Below, piece after piece: positions 56,770-64,000 of a stretch of DNA of 64,000 bases. Source of the stretch: JBAXPV01 sp037132075 (GTDB taxonomy: Bacteria; Bacteroidota; Bacteroidia; Bacteroidales; CAIXZF01); NCBI GenBank assembly GCA_037132075.1, contig JBAXPV010000002.1, positions 1 through 64,000 on the forward strand, read 5' to 3'. The position numbers and the translations under genes are program-made. The notes beneath the pieces were generated by a model. It saw only the letters and a list, made by a program, of their open reading frames with translations. It made no database searches and was not told the DNA's origin. The first letter of the stretch is position 1, and the number at the start of each line of letters is the position of its first letter.

Positions 56770-57912
56770 ATGCCCTTTAATTCACTTGGCTTACCCCCTG
56801 CCCTTTCTGAGGCCCTGGCCCGTCAACAGTACACAAAACCGTATCCCATTCAGATTCAAGCCATACCGGCGATAATAAATAAAAAAGACATTTTAGGAAT
56901 CGCTCCTACGGGTTCCGGAAAAACGGCATCCTATGTCTTGCCACTCCTTACCAAGCTGCAGGAAAAGAAAACAGCAAAAAACAGGCACGTTCAGGTATTG
57001 GTGCTCGTTCCTACACGAGAACTGGCAGTACAGGTAAATGAAGTATTTCAGTTGTTTGGGAACTGTCTTCCGCAAACCATTAAGGCAATGGCGGTATACG
57101 GTGGTGTTTCCGTAAATCCACAGATGATTGCGCTACAAGGAGTCAATGTCCTGGTAGCAACCCCGGGTCGCTTGCTGGAACTGGTTGAATCCAAAGCGGT
57201 TCACCTATCTGACATTGAAACCCTGGTTCTCGATGAAGCGGACAAAATGCTTAATCTAGGCTTTCAGGATGAGATGAAACGCATCATTGACCTACTGCCA
57301 AAAAAACGACAGAATCTTTTATTCTCAGCGACTTTAAATGAGGATGTCCGACAAATTACTTCAATCTTATTACATGAACCTCTGGTCATTAAAATTGAAG
57401 CGGAAGCAGATAATATCGACCTTATCTCTCAGACTGGCTATTTTGTTTCAACAGAAAAAAAAGGGCCTTTGTTACGCTACCTGATCAAAAATAATGATTG
57501 GAAACAGGTTTTGGTATTTACTTCATCGGTTTACCAGACGGAAAATGTCGCAGACAAACTTTACAGGCATGGCATTGATGCTTTGGCCATCCATAGCGGC
57601 AGAAGCCAGAAAGCCAGGACAGACGCTTTAAATAAATTCAAATCCGGAAAACTCAGGATTTTGGTTGCTACAGATTTGATATCCAGAGGAATTGATATTC
57701 ATTTTTTACCTTTTGTCATCAATTACGAGCTGCCTCGATCACCCAAAGACTATTTACACCGGATTGGGAGAACAGGCCGGGCTGAATCTCCCGGAGAAGC
57801 CATTTCTTTTGTTTCACCTGAAGAACAGCCTCATTTCAGGGTAATCCAGAAAAAGATGGGAAAATGGGTGACGATGATTGATAGTGATGGAATGGATTTG
57901 AAGGGATTTTAA
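56770..57912 (+). CDS. DEAD-box RNA helicase
   Basis: A protein of 380 residues with the full set of superfamily 2 motifs: Q motif with FNSLGLPPAL and PYPIQIQAIP, motif I APTGSGKT, Ia PTRELA, Ib TPGR, motif II DEAD, motif III SAT, and HRIGRTGR as motif VI. It is short and has no long basic C-terminal tail, so it resembles minimal RhlE/CsdA-like proteins. It probably unwinds RNA in ribosome assembly or mRNA decay; the following gene is a ribosomal protein gene, though with its own promoter. Confidence 0.92.
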   Translation: MPFNSLGLPPALSEALARQQYTKPYPIQIQAIPAIINKKDILGIAPTGSGKTASYVLPLLTKLQEKKTAKNRHVQVLVLVPTRELAVQVNEVFQLFGNCLPQTIKAMAVYGGVSVNPQMIALQGVNVLVATPGRLLELVESKAVHLSDIETLVLDEADKMLNLGFQDEMKRIIDLLPKKRQNLLFSATLNEDVRQITSILLHEPLVIKIEAEADNIDLISQTGYFVSTEKKGPLLRYLIKNNDWKQVLVFTSSVYQTENVADKLYRHGIDALAIHSGRSQKARTDALNKFKSGKLRILVATDLISRGIDIHFLPFVINYELPRSPKDYLHRIGRTGRAESPGEAISFVSPEEQPHFRVIQKKMGKWVTMIDSDGMDLKGF

Positions 57913-57993
57913 TGAAAGCGCTGAGGATCAAAGAGATTTTGTCTTTGGATAAAAAAAAATCAAGCACTGTGTTTTCATTAAAATAATAATTCA

Positions 57994-58001
57994 TATCTTT
58001 G
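57994..58001 (+). promoter_or_regulatory. Promoter -7 box TATCTTTG for rplS
   Basis: Exact TAnnTTTG match 37 bases before the rplS start codon, with a GTTTTC stretch 17 bases further upstream. Confidence 0.65.
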
Positions 58002-58038
58002 CACTCCATTTTAGGAAAACCTGATAATACCTGTTTCG

Positions 58039-58392
58039 ATGAGTAAGCCCGCGATGATTGAATATGTTAACAGCCTTGTTGAAGTAAAACAATGGCCTGT
58101 CTTTAAATCTGGTGACACTGTAACTGTTCACTATAAGATCCGAGAAGGTGAAAAAGAAAGAATCCAGCAATTCCAGGGGATTGTATTGCAGCGTTCGGGT
58201 CACGGACAAAGCGCTACCTTTACCGTAAGGAAAATGTCTGGCAATATTGGTGTTGAGCGTATTTTTCCGATTTCTTCTCCTAACCTTGACAAAATCGACG
58301 TTAACAAACGCGGTGTTGTTCGCAGGGCAAGGATTTTCTACCTTCGTAAACTCACTGGAAAGAAAGCCAGAATCAAGGAAAAAGTATATTAG
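58039..58392 (+). CDS. rplS: 50S ribosomal protein L19
   Basis: A protein of 117 residues, normal for L19. It lies at the 30S-50S interface. The typical features are VEVKQWPVFKSGDTVTVHYK, the EGEKERIQQFQGIVL strand, TFTVRKMSGNIGVERIFP and the basic end RRARIFYLRKLTGKKARIKE. It forms a single-gene transcript with its own promoter and a strong terminator, rather than being in the common rpsP-rimM-trmD-rplS operon. Confidence 0.97.
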   Translation: MSKPAMIEYVNSLVEVKQWPVFKSGDTVTVHYKIREGEKERIQQFQGIVLQRSGHGQSATFTVRKMSGNIGVERIFPISSPNLDKIDVNKRGVVRRARIFYLRKLTGKKARIKEKVY

Positions 58393-58410
58393 TCTTCTTT
58401 TAAAGATATT

Positions 58411-58445
58411 AAAAAAGCTGTCCCGAAAGAGACAGCTTTTTTTTG
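58411..58445 (+). terminator. Intrinsic terminator of rplS
   Basis: AAAAAAGCTGTC pairs with GACAGCTTTTTT around an 8-base loop and is followed by further T residues, starting 19 bases after the stop. The A-rich left arm could also serve the convergent argF gene. Confidence 0.9.
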
Positions 58446-58476
58446 TTGGACATAAGTCCCATTTCAGAATCCGGTT

Positions 58477-59478
58477 TTAGGAACCCAAAGTGGCAACCAT
58501 CACAGCTTTAATGGTATGCAAGCGGTTTTCTGCCTCATCGAAGACAACAGAACGTGGCGATTCAAAGACATCATCAGTTACTTCCATGCCATTGATTCCA
58601 AACTCCTGGAAGATCTGTTCTCCCATTTTTGTTTCCCTGTTGTGGAAAGCAGGTAAACAATGCAGGAATTTAACTTTAGGATTGCCTGTTTTGGCCACAA
58701 GCTCATTGTTAACCTGGTAAGGGAGCAACAGCTTGATGCGCTCAGCCCATAATTCTTTTGGTTCTCCCATTGAAACCCAAACATCTGTATAAAGGAAGTC
58801 ACATCCTTTTACACCTTCGGTTGTATCTTCTGTCAAGGTGATTGAGCCACCGGTTTCTTTGGCAATTTCCCGAAGTGTTTTTACAAGATCTTCATTGGGC
58901 CAAAGGCTTTTTGGTGCAACAGCACGGTAATCCATGCCCATCTTGGCAGCACCTGCCATCAGGGAATTGGCAACATTATTACGGGCATCACCCATAAAAG
59001 CAAAAGAAATCTTGTTAATAGGCTTGTCACTATGTTCCATCATGGTCATGAAATCCGCCAGGGTCTGGGTTGGATGCCATTCGTTGGTCAGGCCATTCCA
59101 GACCGGAACACCGGCATAGGCTGCAAGCTCTTCGACAATAGTCTGTGCATAGCCACGATACTGGATTCCATCATACATCCTGCCCAGTACACGTGCCGTA
59201 TCTTTCATGCTTTCTTTGTGACCAATCTGTGATCCGGAAGGTCCCAAATAAGTGACATGAGCTCCCTGATCAAGGGCCGCGATTTCGAAGGCACATCGTG
59301 TACGTGTGCTGTCTTTTTCAAAAATCAGGGCGATGTTTTTTCCTTTTAATCTTTGTTGTTCGGTTCCTGTATATTTCGCCTTTTTCAGATCGAAAGCCAG
59401 GTCTAATAAGAATCTCATCTCAGCCGGTGTAAAGTCCAGCTCTTTTAAAAAATGTCGGTTGCGAAGGTTAAAGGCCAT
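58477..59478 (-). CDS. argF: Ornithine carbamoyltransferase (ArgF/ArcB type)
   Basis: A protein of 333 residues. Carbamoyl phosphate-binding motif STRTRC is visible in FEKDSTRTRCAFE, then NEWHPTQTLADFMT and the ornithine-binding HCLPAFHN near the end. The sequence style and the length match the catabolic ArcB group, and the gene stands 77 bases behind a carbamate kinase gene on the same strand. Together they would convert citrulline plus phosphate into ornithine and carbamoyl phosphate and then make ATP. No arginine deiminase gene is in the window, so a biosynthetic role is not excluded. No separate promoter was found, so it is probably transcribed from the arcC promoter. Confidence 0.93.
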   Translation of the reverse strand: MAFNLRNRHFLKELDFTPAEMRFLLDLAFDLKKAKYTGTEQQRLKGKNIALIFEKDSTRTRCAFEIAALDQGAHVTYLGPSGSQIGHKESMKDTARVLGRMYDGIQYRGYAQTIVEELAAYAGVPVWNGLTNEWHPTQTLADFMTMMEHSDKPINKISFAFMGDARNNVANSLMAGAAKMGMDYRAVAPKSLWPNEDLVKTLREIAKETGGSITLTEDTTEGVKGCDFLYTDVWVSMGEPKELWAERIKLLLPYQVNNELVAKTGNPKVKFLHCLPAFHNRETKMGEQIFQEFGINGMEVTDDVFESPRSVVFDEAENRLHTIKAVMVATLGS

Positions 59479-59524
59479 TTGTTTTGGGGTTTTTGTTATT
59501 GTTTGTTTTGAAGTGGTGGGTGGT

Positions 59525-59548
59525 GGGGTGATGGGGTGATGGGGTGAT
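59525..59548. repeat. Three tandem GGGGTGAT octamers between arcC and argF
   Basis: Three perfect copies directly preceded by a related GGTGGGTGGT stretch, in the 77-base spacer of the arcC-argF transcript. On the coding strand the RNA reads AUCACCCC three times. A copy-number change would alter the spacer but not a protein. Confidence 0.85.
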
Positions 59549-59555
59549 GTTACAT

Positions 59556-60500
59556 CTAGACCATTGTAATTCTGGTGCCTCCGTTGTCTATGCCCAGAAG
59601 GGTGGTTTTTGTAATGATTGTGTCTTTCCCGCTGTGTTCAACAAAATAGACTGCAGCCCGAACTTTCGGAGCCATACTACCTTCTCCGAACTGTCCTTCG
59701 GCAAGATATTTTTTTGCCTGGGCAAGATTCATTCGGTCAATCGTTTGCTCCTGTGGGGTATTAAAGTTGAGACAGACCTTAGGGACATCGGTCAGGATAA
59801 AGAGTTTATCAGCCCGGATCTGGGTTGCCAGTAGTGACGAAGCAAGATCCTTGTCAATCACAGCATCAATACCTTCCAGTTTGTTTGATTCCACATAATA
59901 GGCTGGAATTCCGCCCCCGCCTACAGCGATGACAATTTGCCCGTCTCTGGCTAATTTTTCAATAGACTTTACATTGGAAATAACGAGCGGTTTGGGAGAG
60001 GCGACAACTTTTCTCCATCCACCTCTTTTTTTATCTTCAATATAAACAGATTTGGTCTCAGCAGCCAGCTTTGCTGCTTCTTCCTGAGAATAATAGGGCC
60101 CAATCGGTTTCGTTGGATTCAGAAAGGCCGGATCATCCTTATTTACAAGAACCTGGGTAATAATGGCAATAATATCCCTGTCCATGTCATGAGCCTCCAT
60201 AACATTCCTTAATTGCTGCTCAACCATATATCCGATGTAACCCTGTGAATAGGCCACACAAATATCAAGCGGCATCGGAGGGAGCCCATACACTTGCTGC
60301 CCGGCCTGATCCGACAAAAGCAGATTTCCGACCTGGGGACCATTCCCATGGGTCACTACAAGATTGTAATTCCTGTTAATTAAAGTGAGTAAATGTTCAG
60401 CGGTCTGATAAGCATTTTTTTCTTGCTCACCGATCGTTCCTTTTTGTCCTGCCTCTAGCAGGGCATTCCCGCCAAGTGCTACAACGCCAAGCTTTTTCAT
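59556..60500 (-). CDS. arcC: Carbamate kinase
   Basis: A protein of 314 residues of the amino acid kinase fold, normal for ArcC. It transfers phosphate from carbamoyl phosphate to ADP, giving ATP, carbon dioxide and ammonia. Motifs: VALGGNALL at the start, VVTHGNGPQVGN, PYYSQEEA, VIAVGGGGIPAYYV, IDKDLASSLLA and the C-terminal EGSMAPKVRAAVYFVE. It precedes an ornithine carbamoyltransferase gene, so the pair probably serves fermentation of citrulline or arginine. Its promoter is the best one in the window. Confidence 0.95.
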   Translation of the reverse strand: MKKLGVVALGGNALLEAGQKGTIGEQEKNAYQTAEHLLTLINRNYNLVVTHGNGPQVGNLLLSDQAGQQVYGLPPMPLDICVAYSQGYIGYMVEQQLRNVMEAHDMDRDIIAIITQVLVNKDDPAFLNPTKPIGPYYSQEEAAKLAAETKSVYIEDKKRGGWRKVVASPKPLVISNVKSIEKLARDGQIVIAVGGGGIPAYYVESNKLEGIDAVIDKDLASSLLATQIRADKLFILTDVPKVCLNFNTPQEQTIDRMNLAQAKKYLAEGQFGEGSMAPKVRAAVYFVEHSGKDTIITKTTLLGIDNGGTRITMV

Positions 60501-60528
60501 AGTTTTTTTTGTTAGTAAAAATAGCCGG

Positions 60529-60560
60529 CAAAGGTAGCAATTCTGGCGAAAGAAAACAAA
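60529..60560 (-). promoter_or_regulatory. Promoter of the arcC-argF operon
   Basis: On the minus strand the -7 box is TACCTTTG (60529-60536) and a TTTG -33 box lies 20 bases further upstream (60557-60560). Both match the Bacteroidota sigma factor consensus. The -7 box is 28 bases before the arcC start. Confidence 0.7.
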
Positions 60561-60575
60561 TGCTAATTGGCAATT

Positions 60576-62351
60576 CTAACGTACAATTATCGTCTGAAAC
60601 CTGCTCTCATTGCCCTTCTTGTCTGTGACCACCAACTCAAAATTATTTTTTCCTGCTAACAGATTCTCATCATACTTATAAAAAAGCTGGTTGTTTTTGT
60701 TGTTGAATTCCATCAACACAAACTTATTATTCACATAAGCACAATAAGTCCCAATTCCCGAAAAATTGTCTGAGATCTTAAACCTTAATCCGCCGGTCAC
60801 AGGTGCAACTGCTTTTTTCTTCCCTTTTTTCTTTTTAGAAATGCCCACCAAACTTATTGTCGGTGGTGTTTGATCAACATATACAGTGAAACTTCCGAAT
60901 TTACGTGTAGAGGCAGATACCCAACCATTTTCAAAACCACCTCCTATGCAGGACATCCCATTGCCCTCCACCCTGGCAAGGCAAGCTTTATCACGCAATG
61001 CCTGTGGAAGACTGTCAGGTTTAATAGAGATTACACAGAAATTATTAAGCGGCGTATACGTATTATGAATTTCATGAACAGCCGAATACTTAGATTTCCC
61101 ATTCCTGTATTTTTTATATTCCATGTGCAGCGTATCAAAAAGCACACCTTTAGGCATAAAAAATCTTACATCTGATTTGGCAAAGAAATTAGGCTGGTCA
61201 CATGGAAATGTTTGAACACTCCCAGTATACTGAATTGCCGGATAAACCATTAATGGCGGATTATCGCAAATGGCTTCAAATTCAAGACTTGCAGTATTCC
61301 CCTGGATATCTTTAATATCTATACTGACAATATGCTTTTTGCAATCTGAGAAATCAAAGACGGCATCCCTTTTCGTGTCTTTAAAAACCGCTAGATTATT
61401 ACAGGCAGCAACCCTGGTTAATTGCACAAAGCGTTTTGATCGCTGATAAAAAGGAAAATCAATAAGGCTGTTTACGGAACGAAACTCATCAAAGGTAAAA
61501 AAGTCCATCCCCGAATAGTATTTTGTAACATTATCGAGTTTAACAACGACTGAATATAAGCCGTTCCTGCCTCCGCCTCCCCCAATATCATTTGCCTGAA
61601 GCCCAAAAACTACAAATGCGGGTACTTTTAGAACTCCCGACGTCTTTAATCTGAATCCTTTGGATGACCCGACAACTGGGATGTCTTTTGGCGCCATTGA
61701 GGACAAAAAATGACCTTCAGGATCTGCAGAATAAAGCCGAAGAATCTTAAAAACAGGCCTGATAGGGTCTATAACTTTTATCCCCAGCAGCAATGGGTTT
61801 GTTGGTGCTTCTTCTGCTGTCCCCCTAATCTCAAAATGGAGATGAGGCCCCTGAGAAGCACCTGTATTTCCAGAGAAAGCGATCAATTGCCCCTTTTTAA
61901 CAGGCAAACTCCCCGGCTCAGGAGAATAATCCAATTCAAAAGTTTCCTCACTAATCTGTTTGCCCCTGAAATACTTCTGAAGCTCAGGACTAAAAGAACT
62001 CAGATGTGCATATACTGAAGTATAGCCATTGTCGTGATTGACATATATAACATAACCAAATCCTGCTAATTGAAGGCGTATCCTTGCAACATAACCATCT
62101 GCAATCGCCATAACCCTTGAACCCTGGTTTGCAGGAATATCTATGCCTGAATGTAAGTGATCATTGCGGAATTCAGCAAATGTCCCGGACAACCTTAGTG
62201 GCTGATCCAGCGGAGATCTGAAATAGTCAGGACTTGAGTACTGGGCATGCAAGCTTGTATTATTTACCAGAACACAACAACAGCAAAATAAAAATAAATT
62301 TATCTTAACAATTCTTCGTAAACTCAATATATTGAAGTGTAAAATATTCAT
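60576..62351 (-). CDS. M23 family metallopeptidase, exported
   Basis: A protein of 591 residues with a signal peptide (about residues 1-36, ending SLHA). The M23 (LytM-like) domain is near the N-terminus: HLHSGIDIPANQGS holds the first zinc ligands (HxxxD), and SQGPHLHFEIRG holds the HxH motif. Both are intact, so it may be an active peptidoglycan endopeptidase in the periplasm; the remaining 400 residues are beta-rich and end in Ig-like segments with a poly-lysine patch (KKKKGKKKA). The start overlaps the stop of the MFS gene as TAATG, so translation is coupled. Confidence 0.88.
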   Translation of the reverse strand: MNILHFNILSLRRIVKINLFLFCCCCVLVNNTSLHAQYSSPDYFRSPLDQPLRLSGTFAEFRNDHLHSGIDIPANQGSRVMAIADGYVARIRLQLAGFGYVIYVNHDNGYTSVYAHLSSFSPELQKYFRGKQISEETFELDYSPEPGSLPVKKGQLIAFSGNTGASQGPHLHFEIRGTAEEAPTNPLLLGIKVIDPIRPVFKILRLYSADPEGHFLSSMAPKDIPVVGSSKGFRLKTSGVLKVPAFVVFGLQANDIGGGGGRNGLYSVVVKLDNVTKYYSGMDFFTFDEFRSVNSLIDFPFYQRSKRFVQLTRVAACNNLAVFKDTKRDAVFDFSDCKKHIVSIDIKDIQGNTASLEFEAICDNPPLMVYPAIQYTGSVQTFPCDQPNFFAKSDVRFFMPKGVLFDTLHMEYKKYRNGKSKYSAVHEIHNTYTPLNNFCVISIKPDSLPQALRDKACLARVEGNGMSCIGGGFENGWVSASTRKFGSFTVYVDQTPPTISLVGISKKKKGKKKAVAPVTGGLRFKISDNFSGIGTYCAYVNNKFVLMEFNNKNNQLFYKYDENLLAGKNNFELVVTDKKGNESRFQTIIVR

Positions 62352-63556
62352 TATAAGTCAATTGATGGATTTGATTGCTTTCCAAGATTCCTGGATGCGA
62401 AAAATAAAAATAATACTGTTAGAAATACTCCAGCTGCAGCCATGATAAACATAAACCTCGGAGAAAATGCAAACCACATTAACCCAGCCAGGCTACTTGC
62501 TAACATTGCGAAAATGCTTGAAAAGCTGGTGAAAAAACCAATAGCTGTGGCCAGGTCCTGCTTCAGGGCCAGGTTCGAAAGCAAAGCTTTGGAGACGCCT
62601 TCGGTCGCTGCGGCAAATAGGGCATAACCAAAGAATAATATCACGAAATGTACCGGAATTGCGGCAAACCCAAATCCAAGGTAAATTATTGCGAACATCA
62701 GCAAGCCACAAAAAAGTACGGTTTTTAAACCTATTTTATCCGCTAATACTCCCATCGGATAGGAAGCCAGCGCATAAACCAGGTTATAGAATATATAATA
62801 AACAATCATCTGCTGGTCTGATCCGGTAGCTTGTTTGACTTTTAACAAAAGAAAAGCATCTGAGGAGTTGAAAAGGGCAAAAGAAAGCAATCCCATAACA
62901 ATAAGTTTATATTGCCCATTGGCACGTTTCCAATATTTAAGATACGCAAAAAAACCAGGGCTGTTTTTCAGAATCAGTGCTGATTTCTTTTCTTTCAAAA
63001 AAAATGTCAGGGCAATGGCAATGAGACCAGGCAAGAATGCTACCATAAAAATTAAGGCATATTGCCCAGGGTAGATTTTGAGTAAAACAAGCGCGACGAT
63101 TGGGCCAATTGCTGCGCCCAAGGTATCCATGGCTCTGTGAAAACCAAAAACCTTGCCCTTGTTTTCAGCTGAACTTTCTGCACTTAACATGGCATCCCTG
63201 GCTGAGTTCCGAACCCCTTTACCGAGGCGATCAAGGGTTCTGGCCAGGAATATCCACCAGGGAAATACCATGGCTGCCATCATCGGTTTCGAAATGGCAC
63301 TCAGGGCATAACCGCTCCGGATAAAAGGGACTCTTCGGCCTGTGAGATCAGAAAGATGACCAAAATAACCTTTACTTAAGCCTGCAACTGCCTCTGCCAT
63401 CCCTTCCAAAACCCCAATCAGGATGATCGAGAAACCAATTGATTGAAGATAAACCGGCATAACAGGGTAAAGCATCTCACTTGCGACATCTGTAAATAAA
63501 CTTACAAGCGAAACAAGCATAACGACAGGGGTAATGATCCTGACTTTATCTTTCAT
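62351..63556 (-). CDS. MFS transporter
   Basis: A protein of 401 residues with about twelve hydrophobic segments. The MFS loop 2-3 motif is visible as GYFGHLSDLTGRRVPF, and the second copy as GVLADKIGLKTVL in the second half. A D-RLGKGVRNSARDAM segment follows transmembrane segment 4. The family exports or imports small molecules with a proton; substrate is unknown. It overlaps the start of the M23 gene by one base and the end of the inositol-monophosphatase-family gene by 11 bases, so the three genes form one operon. Confidence 0.85.
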   Translation of the reverse strand: MKDKVRIITPVVMLVSLVSLFTDVASEMLYPVMPVYLQSIGFSIILIGVLEGMAEAVAGLSKGYFGHLSDLTGRRVPFIRSGYALSAISKPMMAAMVFPWWIFLARTLDRLGKGVRNSARDAMLSAESSAENKGKVFGFHRAMDTLGAAIGPIVALVLLKIYPGQYALIFMVAFLPGLIAIALTFFLKEKKSALILKNSPGFFAYLKYWKRANGQYKLIVMGLLSFALFNSSDAFLLLKVKQATGSDQQMIVYYIFYNLVYALASYPMGVLADKIGLKTVLFCGLLMFAIIYLGFGFAAIPVHFVILFFGYALFAAATEGVSKALLSNLALKQDLATAIGFFTSFSSIFAMLASSLAGLMWFAFSPRFMFIMAAAGVFLTVLFLFFASRNLGKQSNPSIDL

Positions 63557-64000
63557 GATCCAGATGTGGTAATGTAGTCTTTACGACTTCAAGAAATTCC
63601 TTAAAGATCCTGGGATTGGTAGCAATGATCTCCTTTCCAAACAAATAATTGTCTTTCCCCTCGAAATCGCTAAGTACGCCACCCGCTTCCCTGATAATAA
63701 CAATTCCGGCAGCAACATCCCATGGACTTAATCCATATTCATAAAAACCATCAAATCTGCCACAAGCAACCCAGGCAAGATCGGCCGCGGCAGAACCCAA
63801 CCTCCTGATTCCATGTGTATTTTGCATAGTATACCTGAGCAATTCGATAAAGGGCTCCAGCCTGCCATAATCATAATAGGGAAAACCGGTGGCCAACAAT
63901 GAATCTTTGACAGTTTCTGTTTTGGTGACCTGAATCGCCTTGCCATTCATCCAGGCTCCCCCACCCTCCCAGGCATAAAAACACTCTTCACTATTCACTT
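63546..64000 (-). CDS. Inositol monophosphatase family protein, 5' end outside window
   Basis: About 151 C-terminal residues are visible and the frame is open to base 64000, so a start codon seen at 63998 (GTG) should not be used. The metal-binding aspartate motif of the family is present as GLSPWDVAAGIVIIREAGG, and the region LGSAAADLAWVACGRFDGFYE also matches. Members dephosphorylate inositol phosphates, histidinol phosphate, fructose 1,6-bisphosphate or PAP; the missing N-terminal motifs prevent a closer call. Its end overlaps the MFS gene. Confidence 0.88.
   Translation of the reverse strand, partial: VNSEECFYAWEGGGAWMNGKAIQVTKTETVKDSLLATGFPYYDYGRLEPFIELLRYTMQNTHGIRRLGSAAADLAWVACGRFDGFYEYGLSPWDVAAGIVIIREAGGVLSDFEGKDNYLFGKEIIATNPRIFKEFLEVVKTTLPHLDHER

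Overview
The window looks like part of a chromosome from an anaerobic or facultatively anaerobic member of the Bacteroidota. The reasons are: three very large exported proteins that end in type IX secretion system (T9SS) sorting domains; promoter boxes of the Bacteroidota form TAnnTTTG in front of many genes; almost no Shine-Dalgarno sequences; a dipeptidyl-peptidase III with the HECLGH zinc motif; and an oxygen-sensitive glycyl radical enzyme. Genus and species cannot be fixed from the sequence alone.

Bases 1-26,900 are dominated by two giant, repeat-built surface protein genes lying tail to tail: a gene running in from the left edge (at least 3,330 residues) and a complete gene for 5,030 residues on the other strand. 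A decayed IS66-family element lies between them. Both proteins are strings of HYR/Ig-like repeats and finish with the same C-terminal cassette: a small CnaB-like domain, a dockerin-type repeat pair, a cohesin-like beta-sandwich and a T9SS sorting domain. A third protein at 42.7-47.6 kb (1,627 residues) carries the same cassette behind a beta-propeller and what looks like a papain-fold cysteine peptidase domain. These three proteins are the most unusual content of the window.

Bases 27,000-38,750 hold an O-antigen-ligase-like membrane protein with a TPR tail, a three-gene proton-translocating transhydrogenase operon (pntAA-pntAB-pntB), a two-gene operon of an AdhE-type acetaldehyde dehydrogenase and a STAS protein, a 6-phosphofructokinase, a trans-sulfuration PLP enzyme and a methyltransferase. 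Bases 38,769-42,650 are a complete 4-hydroxyphenylacetate decarboxylase operon (hpdB-hpdC-hpdA), predicted to make p-cresol from a tyrosine fermentation product; all catalytic residues and all cluster ligands are visible.

Bases 47,800-64,000 are housekeeping and metabolic genes: an exported amidohydrolase, a PPK2-type polyphosphate kinase, a lipoprotein dipeptidyl-peptidase III, a sucC-gcvT-comB group, a small membrane protein followed by lolD and a DEAD-box helicase, rplS with a strong terminator, an arcC-argF pair (carbamate kinase and ornithine carbamoyltransferase, suggesting ATP recovery from citrulline), and a tightly coupled operon of an inositol-monophosphatase-family protein (cut by the window edge), an MFS transporter and an M23 peptidase. 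No tRNA, rRNA or CRISPR array was recognised.
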